Assembly (NCBI GenBank): GCA_025363435.1
Contig: JANYDY010000051.1
Coordinates: 31,904-95,903, forward strand
From: Betaproteobacteria bacterium
GTDB taxonomy: Bacteria > Pseudomonadota > Gammaproteobacteria > Burkholderiales > SG8-41
Reading direction: 5' to 3'
DNA length: 64,000 nt
Shown piece by piece: positions 54,471-63,575 of the stretch. Each line of letters starts with the position of its first letter. Positions within the stretch are counted from its first letter, which is position 1. Position numbers and translations under genes: made by a program. Under the pieces are notes generated by a model. It searched no databases, had not been told where the DNA came from, and saw nothing but the letters and a program-made list of their open reading frames with translations.

Positions 54471-55373
54471 ATGCCCGATAAAACTACAGCTGCGGATTTT
54501 CGTACCGGCTATGTCGCTATCGTCGGACGCCCCAACGTCGGTAAGTCCACCTTGCTCAATCGTTTGGTTGGTCAAAAACTGAGCATTACTTCGCGCAAAC
54601 CGCAAACAACACGGCAACGCATTACCGGCATCGTCACACTGCAAGACGCGCAGCTGCTGTTTGTTGATACCCCGGGGTTCCAGAGCAAACACGGCAGCGC
54701 GCTGAACCGCAGCATGAATCGCGCGGTCACGCAGGCGCTGGCGGGCGTTGATGTGGTGCTAATGGTGCTCGAAGCCGACCACTTCAGCGACGAAGACCGC
54801 GCGATCATGAGCTTGCTGCCGAAAGACCGGCCCGTCATGTTGGCGATCAATAAAACAGACCGCTTGGGCGACCGTCTCGAACTGCTGCCGTTTATCGTAA
54901 AAATTACAAAACACCGCACTTTCGACGAAATCCTGCCGGTTTCCGCGTCGAAAAACCATGCCGTCGGCGCGCTGGCGAAGGTGATTGCAAAATATCTGCC
55001 GGTGGCGCCGGCGATTTACACCAACGACGAAATCACCGAGTCGAGCGAACGCTTTCTGGCCGCTGAACTGGTGCGCGAGAAGCTGTTCCGTCTGCTCGGC
55101 GACGAACTGCCTTATGTCTGCGCAGTATCGATTGACCGTTTTGTCATGGAAGGACGCATGCGGCGTATTTCGGCCTCGATTATCGTCGACAAGGAATCGC
55201 ACAAGGGCATCGTCGTCGGCAGCAAAGGCAGCCGCCTGAAAGAAATCGGCACACGCGCCCGCCAGGACATGGAAACCTTGTTCGACGGCAAGGTTCACCT
55301 TGAATTGTGGGTCAAGGTGAAAGGCGGCTGGAGCGATGACGATCGCGTGCTAAAACAGCTGGGCTATGACTGA
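54471..55373 (+). CDS. era: GTPase Era
   Basis: Ribosome-assembly GTPase binding the 3' end of 16S rRNA. The 300-residue product has G1 (GRPNVGKSTLLN), G2 (TTRQRITGI), G3 (DTPGFQ), G4 (NKTDR) and a C-terminal KH domain (about 215-300: ISASIIVDKESHKGIVVGSK). No gap separates it from rnc. Its 3' end overlaps recO by eight bases. Confidence 0.98.
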   Translation: MPDKTTAADFRTGYVAIVGRPNVGKSTLLNRLVGQKLSITSRKPQTTRQRITGIVTLQDAQLLFVDTPGFQSKHGSALNRSMNRAVTQALAGVDVVLMVLEADHFSDEDRAIMSLLPKDRPVMLAINKTDRLGDRLELLPFIVKITKHRTFDEILPVSASKNHAVGALAKVIAKYLPVAPAIYTNDEITESSERFLAAELVREKLFRLLGDELPYVCAVSIDRFVMEGRMRRISASIIVDKESHKGIVVGSKGSRLKEIGTRARQDMETLFDGKVHLELWVKVKGGWSDDDRVLKQLGYD

Positions 55374-56106
55374 GCAGGACAGGGCGCGGCAGGATGCGCA
55401 ACCGGCGTATCTGCTGCATAGTTACCCGTACCGCGAAACCAGCCTGGTCATCGAAACATTTACGCGGAATCGAGGACGCGTCGCGCTGGTCGCGCGCGGC
55501 GCGCGGCGGCCGCGTTCGGCGTTGCGCGGCGTACTGCTGGCGTTTCAGCCATTAACAATCAGTTGGTCCGGGCGCTCTGAATTGCGCACTTTGCACAAAG
55601 CCGAATGGCAGGGCGGCCTGCCACTGCTCAAAGGCGAAGCGCTGCTGTGCGGTTTTTATCTCAATGAGTTGCTGCTTAAACTGGTGGCGCGCGACGACGC
55701 GCACGCTGCACTGTTTCAGGCCTACGATGAAACCCTGCATGCGCTGGCAAACGGCGCAGCGCATGACGCGACGCTGCGCCGCTTTGAAAAGCAGTTGCTG
55801 AAAGAACTCGGCTACGCGCCGTCGCTCGAACGCGAAGCTGCTTCCGGCGCGGCCATTGTCGCCGACCGTCAATATCATTATCTGCTTGAAAGCGGCCCGG
55901 TCCGCGCCGGCCCCGCCGGCAACGACAGCAATCAAAACCGGTTAGAATTGAGCGGCCAGACTTTGCTCGATATGGCGCGCGACGATTACAACAATCCGCT
56001 CACACTGCAGCAAAGCAAGGCGCTGATGCGCATGCTGATCAATCACTATCTTGGCAACCAGATGCTCAATACCCGCCAGCTGCTGAAGGATTTGCAGCAA
56101 CTATGA
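55366..56106 (+). CDS. recO: DNA repair protein RecO
   Basis: Helps load RecA at gaps in the RecFOR pathway. The 246-residue product has an N-terminal OB fold (AYLLHSYPYRETSLVIETFT, RGARRPRSALRG) and a helical C-terminal domain (LNELLLKLVARDDAHAALFQ, FEKQLLKELGYAP). The zinc-binding cysteines of some RecO proteins are not evident. It overlaps era by eight bases and pdxJ by ATGA, part of the rnc-era-recO-pdxJ-acpS run. Confidence 0.95.
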   Translation: MTEQDRARQDAQPAYLLHSYPYRETSLVIETFTRNRGRVALVARGARRPRSALRGVLLAFQPLTISWSGRSELRTLHKAEWQGGLPLLKGEALLCGFYLNELLLKLVARDDAHAALFQAYDETLHALANGAAHDATLRRFEKQLLKELGYAPSLEREAASGAAIVADRQYHYLLESGPVRAGPAGNDSNQNRLELSGQTLLDMARDDYNNPLTLQQSKALMRMLINHYLGNQMLNTRQLLKDLQQL

Positions 56107-56849
56107 CGCGGCTGAGCGTAAATCTGAACAAGATTGCCTTGCTTCGTAACGTACGTCCGCTTGGCATACCCAGCGTTACCGGCGCCGCTGTCACCGCCAT
56201 CAAGGCGGGCGCGCATGGCATCACTGTGCATCCACGCCCGGATCAACGGCATATCCGCACAGAAGATGTGAGCGATCTCGCGCAATTGCTCGCGCAGCAC
56301 AAAAACATCGAATTTAATATCGAAGGCAACCCGTTTCACGGTCTGCTGGACATCGCGCGCAGTGCGCATCCGCAGCAATGCACGCTGGTGCCCGACGAAG
56401 AAGCCGCCGCAACTTCCGATCACGGCTGGGATCTCCGGCGCGACGGCGAACGTCTGCGCCCGCTCATTAAGGAATTACGGGCAATGGGCATACGCGTCAG
56501 CCTGTTCATGGATCCGGTAGCGGAGGCCATGCCGGCCGCGCGCGAACTCGGCGCCGACCGCATCGAGTTGTACACCGAACCGTACGCACGCGCTTTTGAT
56601 ACCGGCAACGCCGAGAGCGAACTCGCGCGTTATACAGCCGCAGCTCGTGCCGCAGCAGCGGCCGGCCTCGGCGTCAACGCGGGGCATGACCTCAACAAGG
56701 AAAATCTGCCGACGTTTCTCTCTGCCGTTCCTAGCGTGCTCGAAGTTTCCATCGGGCATGCACTGATTGCCGATGCGTTGGAATATGGACTTGCACAAAC
56801 CGTACGCGACTATCTGGCTGCAATTTCACGCGTAGGTGCAAAAACATGA
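56103..56849 (+). CDS. pdxJ: Pyridoxine 5'-phosphate synthase
   Basis: Forms pyridoxine phosphate from aminoacetone phosphate derivative and DXP, linking to the isoprenoid precursor pool. The 248-residue TIM barrel has LSVNLNKIALLRNVR, ITVHPRPDQRHI, CTLVPDEEAAATSDHGWD, FMDPVAEAM and AGHDLNKENLP followed by VSIGHALIADAL. It overlaps recO and acpS by four bases each (ATGA). Confidence 0.97.
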   Translation: MTRLSVNLNKIALLRNVRPLGIPSVTGAAVTAIKAGAHGITVHPRPDQRHIRTEDVSDLAQLLAQHKNIEFNIEGNPFHGLLDIARSAHPQQCTLVPDEEAAATSDHGWDLRRDGERLRPLIKELRAMGIRVSLFMDPVAEAMPAARELGADRIELYTEPYARAFDTGNAESELARYTAAARAAAAAGLGVNAGHDLNKENLPTFLSAVPSVLEVSIGHALIADALEYGLAQTVRDYLAAISRVGAKT

Positions 56850-57223
56850 TTTACGGAATCGGTATTGATGTCGTCGAACCGCATCGCGTCGACCGTCTGC
56901 TCAAAAAATACGGTGATCGCTTCGCCCACCGCGTGCTGACGGCGCGCGAGTGGCCCGGTTACACCAAAACAATCAATCCGGTTTTTTTCGTCGCCAACCG
57001 CTTTGCCGCCAAAGAAGCCTTCTCCAAAGCGATGGGCACCGGATTCCGTTATCCGGTCACACTGCAGTGCATCAGCATCGTGCAGGACAAATGCGGCAAA
57101 CCCGGTTTCGAATTTCATCCGCGCCTGCAACAGATGGTGGATAGCGAAGGCATCAAAGGTCATTACGTCACTATCAGTGACGAAAAAAGCCTCGCCTGCG
57201 CCTGCGTGGTGCTGGAAAAATGA
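56846..57223 (+). CDS. acpS: Holo-[acyl-carrier-protein] synthase
   Basis: Transfers 4'-phosphopantetheine from CoA to acyl carrier protein. The 125-residue product has IYGIGIDVVEPHRV (metal-binding Asp) and ANRFAAKEAFSKAMG (the catalytic FAAKEA box). The C-terminal HYVTISDEKSLACACVVLE is typical. ATGA overlaps on both sides place it in the recO-pdxJ-acpS-nagZ chain. Confidence 0.97.
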   Translation: MIYGIGIDVVEPHRVDRLLKKYGDRFAHRVLTAREWPGYTKTINPVFFVANRFAAKEAFSKAMGTGFRYPVTLQCISIVQDKCGKPGFEFHPRLQQMVDSEGIKGHYVTISDEKSLACACVVLEK

Positions 57224-58290
57224 GCGCTACCCGCACACAGCCACTTGGGCCGGTGATCGTTGATATCGCCGGGCATACACTGACGCCGGAAGAACTCACG
57301 CGGCTCCTGCATCCGCAGGTCGGCGGCATCATTCTGTTTTCGCGCAACTATGAATCGCCGGAACAGCTGACCCGCTTGACCAGGGAAATTCACGCGCTGC
57401 GCCAGCCGCCGTTGTTGATTACGGTGGATCATGAAGGCGGGCGTGTGCAGCGCTTTCGTGAAGGATTTACCGCGCTGCCGGCAATGCGCGAACTCGGCGT
57501 GATCTGGGAAACAGACCACGCACAGGCCAAAGCGCTGGCGCAGCAAACCGGTTATGTGCTCGCCGCGGAATTGCGCGCCTGCGGCGTCGACCTGAGTTAT
57601 ACACCGGTACTCGATGTTGATTTCGGCAACAGCAGTGTGATCGGCAACCGCGCCTTTCATCACAATCCCGCCGCCATCACCGAACTGGCACTGGGCCTTA
57701 TTCATGGCTTGCGCGACGGCGGCATGTCTTCGGTCGGCAAACATTTTCCGGGGCATGGCCACGTGCGCGCAGATTCGCATCTTGAAATGCCAATCGACTC
57801 ACGACCGCTCAGCGAAATAGAAAACAGCGATCTGCTGCCGTTCCGACGCCTGATCGACAACGGCCTCGGCGCCATCATGCCCGCGCATGTCGTTTATCCC
57901 GAGGTCGATGACAAACCCGCCGGCTTTTCAAAACGCTGGCTCGGCGAGATTTTGCGCGGACAGTTGGGTTTCGAGGGCATGATATTCAGTGACGATCTGT
58001 CGATGGAAGGGGCACGCAGCGCCGGCGACGTCATCGCACGCGCGCACGCGGCCTTTACTGCCGGCTGCGACATGGTGCTCGTCTGCAACGACCCGGTTGC
58101 AGCGGAACGTCTGCTTGCGGGTCTCGATTACCGTATGCCGGCAACTTCGCTGACGCGCATCGCCCGTATACACGGTCGGGGCGGTGCGGAGTCGTTGAAA
58201 AAACTCCAGCATGATGCGCATTATGTCGCGGCGGTTGCCGCCGTTCGCCAGATCGGCGCAAGAGACGGCGAACTGCCGCTCACGCGCTGA
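57220..58290 (+). CDS. nagZ: Beta-N-acetylhexosaminidase NagZ
   Basis: Cytoplasmic GH3 enzyme removing GlcNAc from anhydromuropeptides in peptidoglycan recycling. The 356-residue product has LRQPPLLITVDHEGGRVQRF, SYTPVLDVDFG, VGKHFPGHGHVRADSH (His and Asp catalytic loop), and MIFSDDLSMEGA with the nucleophile Asp. ATGA overlap with acpS. The 3' end is followed within 18 bases by the uracil-DNA glycosylase frame. Confidence 0.96.
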   Translation: MSATRTQPLGPVIVDIAGHTLTPEELTRLLHPQVGGIILFSRNYESPEQLTRLTREIHALRQPPLLITVDHEGGRVQRFREGFTALPAMRELGVIWETDHAQAKALAQQTGYVLAAELRACGVDLSYTPVLDVDFGNSSVIGNRAFHHNPAAITELALGLIHGLRDGGMSSVGKHFPGHGHVRADSHLEMPIDSRPLSEIENSDLLPFRRLIDNGLGAIMPAHVVYPEVDDKPAGFSKRWLGEILRGQLGFEGMIFSDDLSMEGARSAGDVIARAHAAFTAGCDMVLVCNDPVAAERLLAGLDYRMPATSLTRIARIHGRGGAESLKKLQHDAHYVAAVAAVRQIGARDGELPLTR

Positions 58291-58307
58291 AAACCGGCTC
58301 AAACTCC

Positions 58308-58949
58308 GTGGGTTTTTCTGCGAATTGCCGCGATTGCCCGCGTCTCGCGCATTTTCTCGAAGAGGTGCGCGCAGAACATCCCGACTATCACGCCAAACCG
58401 GTTGCACCGTTTGGCGCGAAGAAACCCGGGCTGTTGATTGTCGGGCTGGCTCCCGGCATGCACGGCGCCAATCGCAGCGGGCGGCCGTTCACCGGCGATT
58501 TCGCCGGCATACTGCTCTACCAGACGCTGCACAAATTCGGTTTTGCCAGTGCACGGGCATCCGTCCATCGCGACGACGGGCTGGAATTGCGCAATTGCCG
58601 CATCACCAACGCAGTCAAATGCCTGCCGCCGCAGAACAAGCCGGAAACGTCTGAAATCAAACGTTGCAATCACTATCTTGCTGAGGAATTGAAGGCGCTG
58701 CCGAAAGGGGCGATCGTGCTCGCACTCGGCGGCGTCGCCCATCAAGCCGTGCTAATGGCGACCGGCGAAAAACGGTCGGCATTTCCATTCGCCCATGCCG
58801 CACGTCATGATCTGGGTGATGGCATGATCCTCGTCGATAGCTATCACTGCAGCCGATATAATACGAACACGCGCCGCCTCACCACCGCCATGTTCGAACA
58901 GGTGTTCACAGACATTCTGAAAATTCTCGACGGGAGAAAATCCGCTTGA
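58308..58949 (+). CDS. Family 5-type uracil-DNA glycosylase (UdgB)
   Basis: Base-excision repair enzyme containing an Fe-S cluster. The 213-residue product starts at GTG 58308. It has Cys pairs in NCRDCPRL, Cys in NAVKCLPP and Cys in SYHCSRYN, which together fit a four-Cys cluster, and motif A GLAPGMHGANRSGRPFTGD, typical of family 5. The final part HCSRYNTNTRRLTTAMFE carries the motif B His. No clear start-site ribosome-binding sequence. The gene is between nagZ and uvrC, adding repair genes to the block. Confidence 0.92.
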   Translation: MGFSANCRDCPRLAHFLEEVRAEHPDYHAKPVAPFGAKKPGLLIVGLAPGMHGANRSGRPFTGDFAGILLYQTLHKFGFASARASVHRDDGLELRNCRITNAVKCLPPQNKPETSEIKRCNHYLAEELKALPKGAIVLALGGVAHQAVLMATGEKRSAFPFAHAARHDLGDGMILVDSYHCSRYNTNTRRLTTAMFEQVFTDILKILDGRKSA

Positions 58950-59003
58950 GATACACATTCAACACAGCGCATCCGGCATAAGTCGGACCTTCGGTGAACA
59001 ACT

Positions 59004-60812
59004 GTGGCCACTTTTGATCCGGCGGAAATCCTCGCCACGCTGCCGCACCAGCCGGGCGTCTATCGCATGCTCGGCGCAGCAGGCGAGGCGCTCTACGTCG
59101 GCAAAGCGCTCGATCTGAAGCGGCGCGTCTCGTCCTACTTCCGCAACCAATCGGCGCTGTCGCCGCGCATACAACTGATGCTGGCGCAGGTCCACGCGCT
59201 CGAAACGACGGTGACGCGCTCGGAAGGCGAGGCTCTGCTGCTGGAAAACAATCTGATCAAGTCGCTGCATCCTCGCTACAACATACTTTTTCGCGACGAC
59301 AAGTCGTATCCGTACCTGATGCTGTCGGGGCACGCTTATCCGCGTCTGACCTCGCATCGCGGCAGCCTCGATGCGCGTAATCATTATTTCGGCCCGTTCC
59401 CGCATGCCGGTGCGGTGCGTGAAAGCATACAGATGCTGCAAAAAGTATTTCGTTTACGCACCTGCGCCGACAGCGTGTTCAACAACCGTTCGCGCCCTTG
59501 TCTGTTGCATCAGATCAGGCGCTGTACCGCCCCCTGCGTCGGCAAAATCAGCGATGAAGACTACGCCGCCGACGTGCGCGGCGCGACGCTGTTCCTCAAA
59601 GGTAAGGACGAAGAGGCGGTCGAACGGCTGGCGGCGCGCATGCACGCCGCGGCATCCGCTGAAAATTTTGAAGTGGCAGCTGTACTGCGCGATCAGATCA
59701 CTGCATTAAGCCGCGTGCGCGAACGGCAGTTTGTCAGCGGACACACAGCACGCGATGCCGACGTCATCGCCTGCGCCTTCGCCGGTGAAATCGTCTGCGT
59801 CAATCTCGTCATGATCCGCGGCGGCCACCATCTCGGCGACCGCAATTTTTTCCCGCAAAACGCCACCGGATTCGACTGCGGTCAGATACTGGAAGCGTTT
59901 TTGAGTCAGCACTACGCCGAACAGGATCCGCCGCCGGTTCTGGTCGTTGGCGCAGGACTTGAGCAGGAAGCCATCGATAATTTGCAGAACAGTCTGGCGG
60001 AAGGTGTCATTCGTATCGTCACCAATCCAACCAGCGACCGTCGTATCTGGTTGGCAATGGCAACTAAAAATGCCGAACTCGCAGCGCAGCGTCAGCTCGG
60101 TTTGCGCGCCACACAGGAAGCGCGTTTGCTGGCGTTGCAACAGGCGCTGGACGCCAACGAAGGATTGCAGCGCGTCGAATGCTTCGATATCAGCCATACG
60201 ATGGGCGAGGCGACTGTCGCCTCCTGCGTGGTCTACGACCGTTCGGCCATGCAAAACGGTGAATACCGTCGTTTCAATATTACCGGCGTGACACCCGGTG
60301 ACGACTACGGCGCGATGCGCAATGCGCTGACGCGGCGTTATCAGCGTGTGATCGTCGAAGAAGGCAAATTGCCGGATCTATTGTTGATCGACGGCGGCAA
60401 AGGGCAGGTGGGCATTGCGCGCGAAGTCCTGGCCGAACTCGGGCTGCAGGATTTGATGGTAGTCGGCGTCGCCAAAGGCGAAGCGCGTAAACCCGGTCTC
60501 GAGCAATTGATTATTCACGGCCGCGCGGACGCGTTACAATTGCCGCCCGAACATCCGGCGCTGCATCTGATTCAACAGATACGCGATGAAGCGCACCGTT
60601 TTGCGATTCAGGGTCATCGCGCCAGGCGCGGCAAAACGCGCAATACGTCGACACTGGAAGAGATCAGTGGTGTCGGCGCAAAAAGGCGGCAACGCCTGCT
60701 CACGCGTTTCGGCGGCCTGCAGGGTTTGATGGCCGCCAGCGTCGACGATCTGGCGCAGGTTGATGGAATAAGCGGCGAACTTGCCAAACGAATTTACGAC
60801 ACACTGCATTAG
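59004..60812 (+). CDS. uvrC: Excinuclease ABC subunit C
   Basis: Dual-incision nuclease in nucleotide excision repair. From GTG 59004 the product is 602 residues: GIY-YIG nuclease domain (PGVYRMLGAAGEALYVGKAL), a UVR domain (about 200-240), the RNase H-like domain (LLIDGGKGQVGIA, RVECFDISHTMG) and C-terminal helix-hairpin-helix repeats (SGVGAKRRQRLLTRFGG). It starts 55 bases after the glycosylase. pgsA follows after three bases, an order common in gamma- and betaproteobacteria. Confidence 0.97.
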   Translation: MATFDPAEILATLPHQPGVYRMLGAAGEALYVGKALDLKRRVSSYFRNQSALSPRIQLMLAQVHALETTVTRSEGEALLLENNLIKSLHPRYNILFRDDKSYPYLMLSGHAYPRLTSHRGSLDARNHYFGPFPHAGAVRESIQMLQKVFRLRTCADSVFNNRSRPCLLHQIRRCTAPCVGKISDEDYAADVRGATLFLKGKDEEAVERLAARMHAAASAENFEVAAVLRDQITALSRVRERQFVSGHTARDADVIACAFAGEIVCVNLVMIRGGHHLGDRNFFPQNATGFDCGQILEAFLSQHYAEQDPPPVLVVGAGLEQEAIDNLQNSLAEGVIRIVTNPTSDRRIWLAMATKNAELAAQRQLGLRATQEARLLALQQALDANEGLQRVECFDISHTMGEATVASCVVYDRSAMQNGEYRRFNITGVTPGDDYGAMRNALTRRYQRVIVEEGKLPDLLLIDGGKGQVGIAREVLAELGLQDLMVVGVAKGEARKPGLEQLIIHGRADALQLPPEHPALHLIQQIRDEAHRFAIQGHRARRGKTRNTSTLEEISGVGAKRRQRLLTRFGGLQGLMAASVDDLAQVDGISGELAKRIYDTLH

Positions 60813-60815
60813 ACC

Positions 60816-61388
60816 ATGCCGCTCAACATTCCAAATCTCCTGACGTGGTTGCGCATCGTTCTGATCCCGTTGATCGTCGGCGTGTATTACATGCCGGAGA
60901 GCGTGCTGACGTACGAAAACAAGAACATCGCCGCCACCAGCATATTCATCTTTGCCGCGCTCACCGACTGGCTCGACGGTTATCTCGCCCGCGCGCTGAA
61001 CCAGATGTCGTCGTTTGGCGCCTTCCTTGATCCGGTCGCCGACAAACTGATGGTGGCCGGCGCATTGATCATGCTGTTGCAGCTGGAACGCGTCGAATCG
61101 GTAGTGGCGCTGATCATTATCGGCCGCGAAATTGCAATTTCGGCGCTGCGCGAATGGATGGCGCAGATCGGCCAGTCGCGCAGTGTCGCCGTGGCCTTCG
61201 TCGGCAAGATCAAGACCGTGGCGCAAATGGTCGCCATTCCGCTGCTGCTCTATGAAGAAGATTTGTTCGGCCGGATTAACTGCCGCTGGCTGGGTACCAT
61301 CCTGATCAACGTGGCTGCCGTGCTCACTGTTATTTCAATGCTTTACTACTTGAGAAAGGCGCTGCCGCTGGCCTCCCGCCCCGATTGA
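60816..61388 (+). CDS. pgsA: CDP-diacylglycerol--glycerol-3-phosphate 3-phosphatidyltransferase
   Basis: Makes phosphatidylglycerol-phosphate from the CDP-diacylglycerol supplied by CdsA. The 190-residue membrane protein has about four hydrophobic segments. The CDP-alcohol phosphotransferase motif is TDWLDGYLARALNQMSSFGA followed by FLDPVADKLM, with all conserved Asp residues. The ATG lies three bases after uvrC. Its stop codon overlaps the -35 box of the tRNA promoter. Confidence 0.97.
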   Translation: MPLNIPNLLTWLRIVLIPLIVGVYYMPESVLTYENKNIAATSIFIFAALTDWLDGYLARALNQMSSFGAFLDPVADKLMVAGALIMLLQLERVESVVALIIIGREIAISALREWMAQIGQSRSVAVAFVGKIKTVAQMVAIPLLLYEEDLFGRINCRWLGTILINVAAVLTVISMLYYLRKALPLASRPD

Positions 61389-61413
61389 GCCGGGCAGGAA
61401 AAGTGCGTATAAT
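61385..61413 (+). promoter_or_regulatory. Sigma-70 promoter of the tRNA cluster
   Basis: TTGAGC at 61385-61390 (overlapping the pgsA stop) and a perfect TATAAT at 61408-61413, spacer 17 bases. Transcription would begin near 61420, just upstream of tRNA-Gly. Confidence 0.8.
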
Positions 61414-61425
61414 CTGCGGCCTAAC

Positions 61426-61501
61426 GCGGGAATAGCTCAGTTGGTAGAGCGCAACCTTGCCAAGGTTGAGGTCGGGAGTTCGAGACTCCTTTCCCGCTCC
61501 A
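61426..61501 (+). tRNA. tRNA-Gly (anticodon GCC)
   Basis: Acceptor GCGGGAA pairs with TTCCCGC. The anticodon loop TTGCCAA is closed by CAACC/GGTTG; the T arm contains GTTCGAG, and CCA is encoded at 61499-61501. Length 76 bases. Confidence 0.97.
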
Positions 61502-61668
61502 GAATTCGGAAGTGCGTTGACGATGCGGAGCAAAAAACCGCTGAAAACACATTTCACAGTGAGTTTCCGCGCGTATGCGTGACGCTCCATGTAGTTCCCC
61601 TGAATCGGGAATGTTGCGGCGGATGGTAAACCGCCGCTGGTAGTTCCGATTTTTAGAGGCTGGACCCG

Positions 61669-61742
61669 GGCGGGGTGGCAGAGTGGTCATGCAGCGGCCT
61701 GCAAAGCCGTGTACGCCGGTTCGATTCCGACCCCCGCCTCCA
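61669..61742 (+). tRNA. tRNA-Cys (anticodon GCA)
   Basis: Acceptor GGCGGGG pairs with CCCCGCC; anticodon loop CTGCAAA closed by CGGC/GCCG; T arm with GGTTCGATTCC; encoded CCA at 61740-61742. 74 bases. The 167-base gap before it shows no gene. Confidence 0.96.
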
Positions 61743-61753
61743 ATTTTCCGCAT

Positions 61754-61844
61754 GCCCGGGTGGTGAAACTGGTAGACACAAGGGACTTAAAATCCCTCGC
61801 CGGGTTATTCCGGCATGCCGGTTCAAGTCCGGCCCCGGGCACCA
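61754..61844 (+). tRNA. tRNA-Leu (anticodon TAA)
   Basis: Acceptor GCCCGGG pairs with CCCGGGC. The anticodon loop CTTAAAA is closed by AGGGA/TCCCT. A long variable arm (CGCCGGGTTATTCCGGC) marks a class II tRNA. CCA is encoded at 61842-61844. Length 91 bases, 11 bases after tRNA-Cys, so probably co-transcribed. Confidence 0.97.
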
Positions 61845-61938
61845 AGATCAAGATAACAAAACGTGCGAAATGCGCTTCGCAGGCGTTTTAATGCCTGCTA
61901 GCATGAGTAATGTCTGCCACCATCTCCGCCGGTAATTG

Positions 61939-62388
61939 ATGATTGTCTTCAATCTCAGCTGCGACCATGACCACCTGTTCGAAGGGTGGTTTGAATCGAC
62001 GGCTAAATTCGAAGCGCAGCAGGAATCCAGACTGCTCAGTTGTCCGGTTTGCGGCAGCGCTCAAGTCAACAAGCAATTGCACGCCCCCTACGTGAATACC
62101 AGCGCGGGCCGGACTGCGCCTGCACAAGCGGTCGCGGTGCAACCCGTTGAGCGGCAGCAGGCGGTATTTCACAAAGCCATCAGCCGGCTCGTTGAGCATG
62201 TGATCGCCAATACCGACGACGTCGGCGACGCCTTTCCCGAAGAAGCGCGCAAAATTTATTACAGCGAAGCGCCCGAGCGCGCCATTCGCGGCAATGCCAC
62301 AGCTGACGAAGTAACCGAGCTGCGGGAAGAGGGCATAGACGTTGTCCCCGTGCCGATCCCGAAACACCGCCTCGGCAATCCACACTGA
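61939..62388 (+). CDS. DUF1178 family protein
   Basis: 149-residue protein of unknown function. The N-terminus MIVFNLSCDHDHLFEGWFES and LSCPVCGSAQVNKQLHAPYV form a probable zinc ribbon (Cys at about 8 and the CPVCG pair), and the second half has a helical region and EEGIDVVPVPIPKH. ATG 61939 is preceded in frame by TTG 61936. No clear operon partner; it follows the tRNA cluster. Family members are widespread in proteobacteria. Confidence 0.9.
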   Translation: MIVFNLSCDHDHLFEGWFESTAKFEAQQESRLLSCPVCGSAQVNKQLHAPYVNTSAGRTAPAQAVAVQPVERQQAVFHKAISRLVEHVIANTDDVGDAFPEEARKIYYSEAPERAIRGNATADEVTELREEGIDVVPVPIPKHRLGNPH

Positions 62389-62517
62389 TTGCGGCGAGCT
62401 TCCCGGCTCGCGCACCGCACGACTGTCATCCCCTGCGGGGGGAATTATATACTTGACTCCCTTGCTGAAAAAGTGTCAAAATTCAGGAGACAGGCCGGAT
62501 TCTTAACACGAGGGGCG

Positions 62518-63423
62518 CTATACGCTCTCGCTGTTATCACTCTTTGGTGGTATCCAGCGGATAAGGTTATAGCCGGGCTTCTTCATGAACGTAATCCCGA
62601 ATTCGCCATCCCCAAGATTTCCGTATTGAGCACCATAAGCGACTTCGCAAGTCCATCCAAATATATCAATACAAATTATCTTTCCGTAGAGAAATATAAA
62701 AATGTTTCCGCTATGTATATTTTTAACTTCGTCCTCCGTGAGCGGGTCATCAAGTCCGATACTCATATCGATGGAGGATCCGGGGAACGAAATGCCAAGG
62801 CCAATCGGTTGGGTATCGTACGGCGGGTCGTTGGGAACTTTTTCTTCGCCCCCTATTCCATAACCACCAAGAATTTCTACAACTTCGGCCTGCGATCTGC
62901 CGGTATTAGCGAATTTAAAGGACATATTTGGCTTTTTCCCGACCTCAATACCAGTAACAGTCCAGTGATCGACGCGAAGATTAGCCCTCTCGGCAAGCCG
63001 CAATCCGTACTCAGCAACTTCCGCGCTTTTAGTTGCGGCAATAGCGGATTTTTCTGCAACCTCAATAGATTCTTTCAGGACAAATTCTTGCCTAATCATG
63101 AACAGGCATTGAAAGTAAACCACGATGCACAGGACGAGGGTAAAAAGTCCAACCGGATCGTCGAGAGTTTTAGTGACGAGCCCGCAGCCAGTAGAGCACT
63201 GGCTAGGATGTGCGGCTATGGATTCTTCTTGTTCACTGTTATTGGGTTTTGCTTTCAAAAATATCGCAGCGGAATAGTTGGGTACGTCTTTTTGCTTTTG
63301 AGCTTGCCTCTCTTTTTTATGATGCTCTTGGCAGCTTCCTATGGTTGAGTTGCAAGAAAAATATGCGGCCGTCACCAACAAAAAAGGTGCTGCGATTAGT
63401 ATCGAAAATAGCCATCTTGGCAT
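62518..63423 (-). CDS. Unrecognised membrane-anchored protein (301 residues)
   Basis: Not recognised. Two hydrophobic segments: an N-terminal one (WLFSILIAAPFLLVTAAYF) and one at about 90-110 (DDPVGLFTLVLCIVVYFQCL). The latter is followed by a short heptad-like Ala/Glu coiled coil (ESIEVAEKSAIAATKSAEVA) and a soluble C-terminal domain, a layout shared by many hypothetical membrane proteins near mobile elements. Codon use and base composition are AT-richer than neighbours. It starts 12 bases after a small basic-protein gene that is coupled to a transposase, so it may be a passenger. The 960-base frame on the opposite strand looks like a shadow. Confidence 0.65.
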   Translation of the reverse strand: MPRWLFSILIAAPFLLVTAAYFSCNSTIGSCQEHHKKERQAQKQKDVPNYSAAIFLKAKPNNSEQEESIAAHPSQCSTGCGLVTKTLDDPVGLFTLVLCIVVYFQCLFMIRQEFVLKESIEVAEKSAIAATKSAEVAEYGLRLAERANLRVDHWTVTGIEVGKKPNMSFKFANTGRSQAEVVEILGGYGIGGEEKVPNDPPYDTQPIGLGISFPGSSIDMSIGLDDPLTEDEVKNIHSGNIFIFLYGKIICIDIFGWTCEVAYGAQYGNLGDGEFGITFMKKPGYNLIRWIPPKSDNSESV

Positions 63424-63434
63424 ATTAGAAGGCC

Positions 63435-63575
63435 TTATCTCTTTGCCAATTTCTTCGAGCGCCTCGCTCGTTTCTTCGCTGGCGCACTCTTGGGCTTTGG
63501 CTTGTGCCCGAGAACCTTATCGACAATCCGATGCAATGCATCGGGTATCAGATGATGCGGGTATGGCTTCTTCAT
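63435..63575 (-). CDS. Small basic protein coupled to the transposase (46 residues)
   Basis: Frame MKKPYPHHLIPDALHRIVDK, then VLGHKPKPKS and a Lys/Arg-rich tail ending KKLAKR. The ATG (63575-63573) overlaps the transposase TGA (63574-63572) as ATGA, so translation is probably coupled; no ribosome-binding site is seen. The basic tail suggests nucleic-acid binding. I recognise no family. The next gene starts 12 bases downstream. Confidence 0.55.
   Translation of the reverse strand: MKKPYPHHLIPDALHRIVDKVLGHKPKPKSAPAKKRARRSKKLAKR

Noticed and set aside
62429..62443. TCCCC/GGGGGA hairpin after DUF1178
   Set aside because: Short, imperfect and not followed by a proper T-run. It could also relate to the mobile element end, so it was not called as a terminator.
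62389..63348. A 319-codon open frame on the plus strand, directly following DUF1178
   Set aside because: It overlaps the minus-strand 301-codon frame that has coherent membrane and coiled-coil features and coupled neighbours. The plus-strand product has no recognisable domain and poor codon flow.
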